From JASLCR01 sp046462475 (GTDB lineage Bacteria > Patescibacteriota > Saccharimonadia > Saccharimonadales > Saccharimonadaceae), in NCBI GenBank assembly GCA_046462475.1, contig JBKGVB010000006.1:1-9096 (forward strand): a stretch of 9,096 nt of DNA, written 5' to 3'. This document shows positions 6,660-9,096 of this stretch, in pieces. Within the stretch, counting starts at the first letter, position 1, and each line of letters starts with the position of its first letter. The notes beneath the pieces were generated by a model. That model saw nothing but the letters and a program-made list of their open reading frames with translations, was not told the origin of the DNA and ran no database searches. Both the position numbers and the translations under genes were made by a program.

Positions 6660-7379
6660 ATGTCTGGTATGCAGACAGTTCCATATCAGGATTTCGCGCG
6701 CGAAAATCTTGGTTTTGAATTTTCGAATATCGATCTTCTTGTCACTGCACTGACTCATCGCAGCTATGTAAACGAGCATAAAAAATCGGCTCACGAACAT
6801 AATGAGCGCCTTGAATTTCTTGGCGACGCGGTCCTTGAACTTTCGGTGACCGACTTCCTGTTCAATAACTTCCAAGAGCCTGAGGGAATTCTTACAAGTT
6901 GGCGTGCGGCTTTGGTGCGCACAGAAAGTATCGGTGCAGCTGGCGACAAGCTTGGCTATGAGTCACTTCTTCGCATGAGCCGCGGTGAAAAACAGGGAAG
7001 TGACCGAGCTAGGCAACAAATTCTTGCGAATGCATTCGAGGCGGTGATCGGTGCGATTTACCTTGAAAAAGGCTACGAAGAAGCAGATCAATTTATCCAA
7101 AAGCACATTACCTCGAAGCTCGAAGGTATCCTTAAGGATGGCAGCTGGCGTGATCCGAAGTCGCACCTGCAAGAAGTATCACAACGAATAGATGGTGCTA
7201 CGCCTCAGTACAAAGTACTCGAAGAGGTCGGTCCTGATCACGACAAGGTCTTTACGCTTGGCGTCTATGTCGGTACTAAGTTAATGGCTAAAGGCTCAGG
7301 TCACTCAAAGCAAGTTGCTCAGCAAGAAGCAGCTCGAGCAGCCTTGGAAAAGTATACAAACGAAGGTAGGAATATCTAA
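6660..7379 (+). CDS. rnc: Ribonuclease III
   Basis: Endonuclease that cuts double-stranded RNA as a homodimer, chiefly in rRNA maturation and mRNA turnover. The 239-residue protein has the normal order: an RNase III domain (about 1-155) with signature ERLEFLGDAVLEL (49-61, metal ligands Glu52 and Asp56), Glu75 and ANAFEAVIGAIYLE (Glu127), then a double-stranded-RNA-binding domain (about 165-234) with DPKSHLQEVSQ and the closing SGHSKQVAQQEAARAALE. The position equivalent to E. coli Asp114 is Asn124, while the essential Asp45 and Glu117 equivalents are kept. The start at 6660 is supported by AGGAG (6644-6648), 11 nt upstream inside the NUDIX gene; the next ATG (6669) would be too far from it. 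It follows nusB and NUDIX in one apparent transcription unit, fitting a shared role in RNA metabolism. Confidence 0.97.
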   Translation: MSGMQTVPYQDFARENLGFEFSNIDLLVTALTHRSYVNEHKKSAHEHNERLEFLGDAVLELSVTDFLFNNFQEPEGILTSWRAALVRTESIGAAGDKLGYESLLRMSRGEKQGSDRARQQILANAFEAVIGAIYLEKGYEEADQFIQKHITSKLEGILKDGSWRDPKSHLQEVSQRIDGATPQYKVLEEVGPDHDKVFTLGVYVGTKLMAKGSGHSKQVAQQEAARAALEKYTNEGRNI

Positions 7380-7383
7380 CAGA

Positions 7384-7412
7384 TTGACGTCTGGTGCCAA
7401 CTAGTGTAAAAT
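7384..7412 (+). promoter_or_regulatory. Promoter of rpsP
   Basis: TTGACG (7384-7389), a spacer of exactly 17 bases, and TAAAAT (7407-7412). The -35 lies directly after the rnc stop. The leader of about 45 nt ends with AAGGA (7448-7452), 12 nt before the rpsP ATG. Confidence 0.8.
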
Positions 7413-7464
7413 TGTTCAGAAGTGAGATATTAATTCTAAAAAGAATAAAGGAAGTCAATTTTAT

Positions 7465-7872
7465 ATGCTCGCAATTCGCCTTCAGCGCCTTGGTCGAAAA
7501 GGTTACCCAGTTTATCGTCTAGCTGTCCAGGAAGCACAGCGTCATCCATCAAGTGGTCGTGTCGTTGCTTATGTTGGTAGCTATAACCCACATACGAAGG
7601 AAGTAAGCCTTCAAAAAGAAGCAGCAGAAAAGTACCTAAACAATGGTGCGCAGCCAACCCCACGTGTTGCAAAGATTCTGAAAGCTGAAGGCGTAAAGCT
7701 CCCATCTTGGGTAAAGCAAGCTGATGATTCAAAACAAAAAACAATCAAAAATGCTGAGAAGCTTCGCAAGAACCAGCCAAAAGAAGAGGCTGTTGAGGAA
7801 GTAGCTGAAGAAACTCCTGCCGAAGAGCCAGTAGAGGCGACTGAAGCAAAAGAAGACGCGGGCGAAGAATAA
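7465..7872 (+). CDS. rpsP: Small-subunit ribosomal protein uS16 with acidic tail
   Basis: Structural protein of the 30S subunit that helps 16S rRNA fold. The conserved core is residues 1 to about 85: MLAIRLQRLGRKGYPVYRL, then the strand ending VAYVGSYNP, and YLNNGAQPTPRVAKIL. Typical uS16 is about 80-90 residues; this one has 135. The extra part is a charged linker (KKTIKNAEKLRKN-like, about 86-105) and a tail of about 30 residues dominated by Glu with Ala and Val (106-135), with no tertiary core visible. Such tails occur in some bacterial S16 proteins, but the role here is unknown. In many bacteria rpsP is followed at once by khpA, rimM and trmD; here a terminator and an unrelated opposite-strand gene come between rpsP and khpA. 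Confidence 0.97.
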   Translation: MLAIRLQRLGRKGYPVYRLAVQEAQRHPSSGRVVAYVGSYNPHTKEVSLQKEAAEKYLNNGAQPTPRVAKILKAEGVKLPSWVKQADDSKQKTIKNAEKLRKNQPKEEAVEEVAEETPAEEPVEATEAKEDAGEE

Positions 7873-7899
7873 ACCTCCTGCACTTGTCGTAAAAAGCGA

Positions 7900-7923
7900 A
7901 GACCCCGCATTACTGCGGGGTCT
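7900..7923. terminator. Bidirectional rho-independent terminator
   Basis: A 10-bp perfect stem (AGACCCCGCA at 7900-7909 with TGCGGGGTCT at 7914-7923) closes on the loop TTAC. On the plus strand it ends rpsP and is followed by CTCTTGTTG. On the minus strand it is followed by CGCTTTTT, a better T-run, so it can also end the GC-rich gene coming from the right. Confidence 0.88.
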
Positions 7924-8045
7924 CTTGTTGCTCCAAGTAAAACTCAATGAGCAAGCAAGCTTCGACCTCGGTATAAGGCCGGACGAGAGACGACTCTCGG
8001 ATTGTGTGCGAAGGATTGGACGTCGCACGTCGTCGAAGGAGATGA
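7924..8045. other. Intergenic left flank of the GC-rich segment
   Basis: No gene seen. Base composition turns GC-rich from about 7960 onward. Two small inverted repeats are present: CGAGAG/CTCTCG (7984-7989 and 7994-7999, loop ACGA) and GTGCGA/TCGCAC (8006-8011 and 8023-8028). Both would lie in the 3' untranslated part of the minus-strand transcript. Neither has a T-run. Confidence 0.45.
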
Positions 8046-8429
8046 CTACGCCATCACGAGCTCGGCCTGCGACCGGCCCATCTGGTAGGTGACCTCGGCC
8101 TTGAAGGCCCTGATGCCGACCTTGCCGGTCTCGGCGAACTCCTTCTGGAGCTCGGCGAAGATCTCGGGCAGTCGCTTGCCGGCCGCGTACAGGTCGCAGC
8201 CCCTCTTGGCGACGAAGCGGTCGAAGCTGTGGGCCAGCTTCTCCTCGAGCGCGGCCATGGTGGCCTCGGCGACGAGGTGCCGCTTGTCGGACCGCACCTC
8301 CTGGAAGAGGTTGGTCTGACCGCCGAAGCGGCCGGCCTTGCGGCGCTTGCGCTCCTGCGCGGCGTGCTTCCGGGCGCGGTGCTCCGCCGCCGAGAGGTTC
8401 TTGGTGACGTGCTTGCCGTTGTCCGACAC
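8046..8429 (-). CDS. GC-rich hypothetical protein, probably foreign
   Basis: I do not recognise a family. The 127-residue protein starts at GTG (8429-8427), with AGGAG 6 nt upstream, and ends in TAG. The N-terminal third is very basic (HRARKHAAQERKRRKAGRF, about 17-35), probably a helix able to bind nucleic acid; the remainder looks helical and amphipathic, with one Cys. No signal peptide, membrane segment or enzyme motif is visible. Codon use is extreme: only two of the 127 sense codons (one GGT, one CGA) end in A or T, whereas the neighbours use A and T freely. That fits a donor with a very GC-rich genome. Coding is supported by the codon pattern, the ribosome binding site and a strong promoter; the overlapping minus frame 8054-8479 and the plus frames here look like by-products of high GC. 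It sits between rpsP and khpA, which are usually adjacent. Confidence 0.72.
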   Translation of the reverse strand: MSDNGKHVTKNLSAAEHRARKHAAQERKRRKAGRFGGQTNLFQEVRSDKRHLVAEATMAALEEKLAHSFDRFVAKRGCDLYAAGKRLPEIFAELQKEFAETGKVGIRAFKAEVTYQMGRSQAELVMA

Positions 8430-8477
8430 AGTTTTCTCCTCTGGTGCGTCACTGGCGGATCCAGCGATTGTGGATAC

Positions 8478-8506
8478 ATATTATCATAAATACATTAAAA
8501 TGTCAA
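8478..8506 (-). promoter_or_regulatory. Strong promoter of the GC-rich gene
   Basis: On the minus strand, a perfect TTGACA (8506-8501) is followed after 17 bases by TAATAT (8483-8478), preceded by TGA to give an extended -10. The box lies in AT-rich DNA just outside the GC-rich segment, so the promoter appears to be local or adapted. A leader of about 40 nt leads to AGGAG and the GTG start. Confidence 0.8.
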
Positions 8507-8509
8507 TAG

Positions 8510-8537
8510 TTAGCGTAACCAGTAAGCGTGCTACAAT
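8510..8537 (+). promoter_or_regulatory. Promoter of khpA
   Basis: Extended -10 TGCTACAAT (8529-8537) inside the 11-mer GCTACAATAGC also found at the rpmF promoter. The -35 is poor (TTAGCG, 8510-8515, 16-base spacer). It is back-to-back with the minus-strand promoter, with only 3 bp between the two -35 regions. A ribosome binding site GGGAGGGA (8568-8575) precedes the ATG at 8583. Confidence 0.7.
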
Positions 8538-8582
8538 AGCTATACGATATTAAGTGACCGAAAATACGGGAGGGAAGACTCT

Positions 8583-9014
8583 ATGTCGACAATAGACCAG
8601 CAATTTGTAGAATATATCGTAAAATCACTCGTTGGACATCCAGACGATGTCGTCGTCGAGCGAATTATAGATGAAAAGGGCGTGTTGCTCACGCTGACGG
8701 TAAATCCTGAAGATCTTGGACGCGTGATCGGCAAGCGCGGCGCTACCGCACAGAGTCTCCGTACTTTACTGCGTGCACTCGGTACGAAAAATGACGCGCG
8801 ATATAACCTAAAAATCGTGAATAATGACGATGACCGGGAAAGCTATACTATGTCATCGGATGATACCTCAAGCGACCCTGTGGAAGAAGTATCGACAAGT
8901 TCTACGGAGGTAGATGCAAACGAGACTGTGGAAAACGAAGATGAAGAAGACGAGTCAGAATATGCAAAAAAGTCTAGAAAAGAACTTGCCGAGCTCGACG
9001 ATCTTGATATATAA
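8583..9014 (+). CDS. khpA: KH-domain RNA-binding protein KhpA with acidic tail
   Basis: Small RNA-binding protein of the KhpA/YlqC family, which in Gram-positive bacteria works with KhpB in RNA binding and in control of cell elongation or division. Residues 1 to about 80 form the KH domain: MSTIDQQFVEYIVKSLV, a central strand pair, and the GxxG loop GKRG (50-53) within VIGKRGATAQSLRTLLRAL, where bound RNA contacts the loop. Family members are usually 75-80 residues; here another 60 or so follow (about 82-143), rich in Asp, Glu and Ser and ending in YAKKSRKELAELDDLDI, probably disordered with a short helix. The gene keeps its usual neighbourhood near rpsP but is separated by the GC-rich gene and has its own promoter and ribosome binding site. 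rimM and trmD, its usual followers, are not visible before the window ends. Confidence 0.93.
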   Translation: MSTIDQQFVEYIVKSLVGHPDDVVVERIIDEKGVLLTLTVNPEDLGRVIGKRGATAQSLRTLLRALGTKNDARYNLKIVNNDDDRESYTMSSDDTSSDPVEEVSTSSTEVDANETVENEDEEDESEYAKKSRKELAELDDLDI

Positions 9015-9096
9015 TTAGCATTAGTTCAAACAACTGCGAGAACTACCAAAAGCTCTATGCGAGCAACCCTTTTATAAGAGTTGAGAGCCTTATATG

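Noticed and set aside
8054..8479. Minus-strand open frame of 141 codons overlapping the GC-rich gene
   Set aside because: It is rich in Ser, Arg and Pro, as expected from an off-frame of GC-rich DNA, and has no ribosome binding site; the frame at 8046-8429 has the codon pattern, the ribosome binding site and a correctly placed promoter.
8229..8489. Plus-strand open frame inside the GC-rich segment
   Set aside because: High GC removes stop codons in all frames; it has no promoter or ribosome binding site and runs through the minus-strand gene's promoter region.
9015..9096. Weak inverted repeat CAAC/GTTG with CTT/AAG near 9064-9083 as a khpA terminator
   Set aside because: The stem is interrupted and short, with no T-run after it. 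The ATG at 9094 may start another gene, but too little is visible to call it.

Overview
The window looks like part of a Saccharibacteria (TM7) or closely related Patescibacteria/CPR genome. This is inferred from several things together: a shortened MurF-type ligase that starts almost at its P-loop, a bL32 ribosomal protein with no zinc ribbon, very compact intergenic regions, apparently leaderless transcripts and mid-to-low GC codon use. No 16S gene is present to confirm it. UGA acts as a stop (nusB ends on it), so the UGA-glycine code of Gracilibacteria/Absconditabacteria is not in use here.

Layout, left to right. A partial tRNA-Gly(GCC) reads leftward off the edge (1-66) from its own promoter. 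Diverging from it is a short Mur ligase (167-1456). Next come an unrecognised single-pass membrane protein with a disordered N-terminus (1510-2895) and leucyl-tRNA synthetase (2962-5442). A small bL32 gene follows (5523-5663). Then a tight cluster nusB - NUDIX hydrolase - rnc (5721-7379) has a 23-nt overlap and a 2-nt gap. rpsP for uS16 (7465-7872) has its own promoter and ends at a hairpin terminator that also works in the opposite direction. A GC-rich gene on the minus strand (8046-8429) converges on that terminator. Finally a KhpA-type KH-domain gene (8583-9014) reads rightward. The last 82 bases hold no gene I can support; an ATG in the final three bases could be the next start.

Most of the window is housekeeping. 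LeuRS, tRNA-Gly, bL32, uS16 and KhpA serve translation. NusB and RNase III act on rRNA transcription and processing. The Mur ligase serves the cell wall.

Three things stand out. First, the tRNA-Gly has lost the near-universal G19-C56 tertiary pair, but both partners changed, to U19 and A56, so Watson-Crick pairing is kept. Second, the GC-rich gene at 8046-8429 has G or C at the third position in all but two of 127 sense codons. It splits the usual rpsP-khpA neighbours and is driven by the best -35 box in the window, which suggests recent foreign DNA, possibly from a high-GC actinobacterial host. Third, two genes (leuS and the Mur ligase) have promoters so close to their ATG that the mRNAs should be leaderless, and two intergenic regions pack a hairpin inside the promoter.
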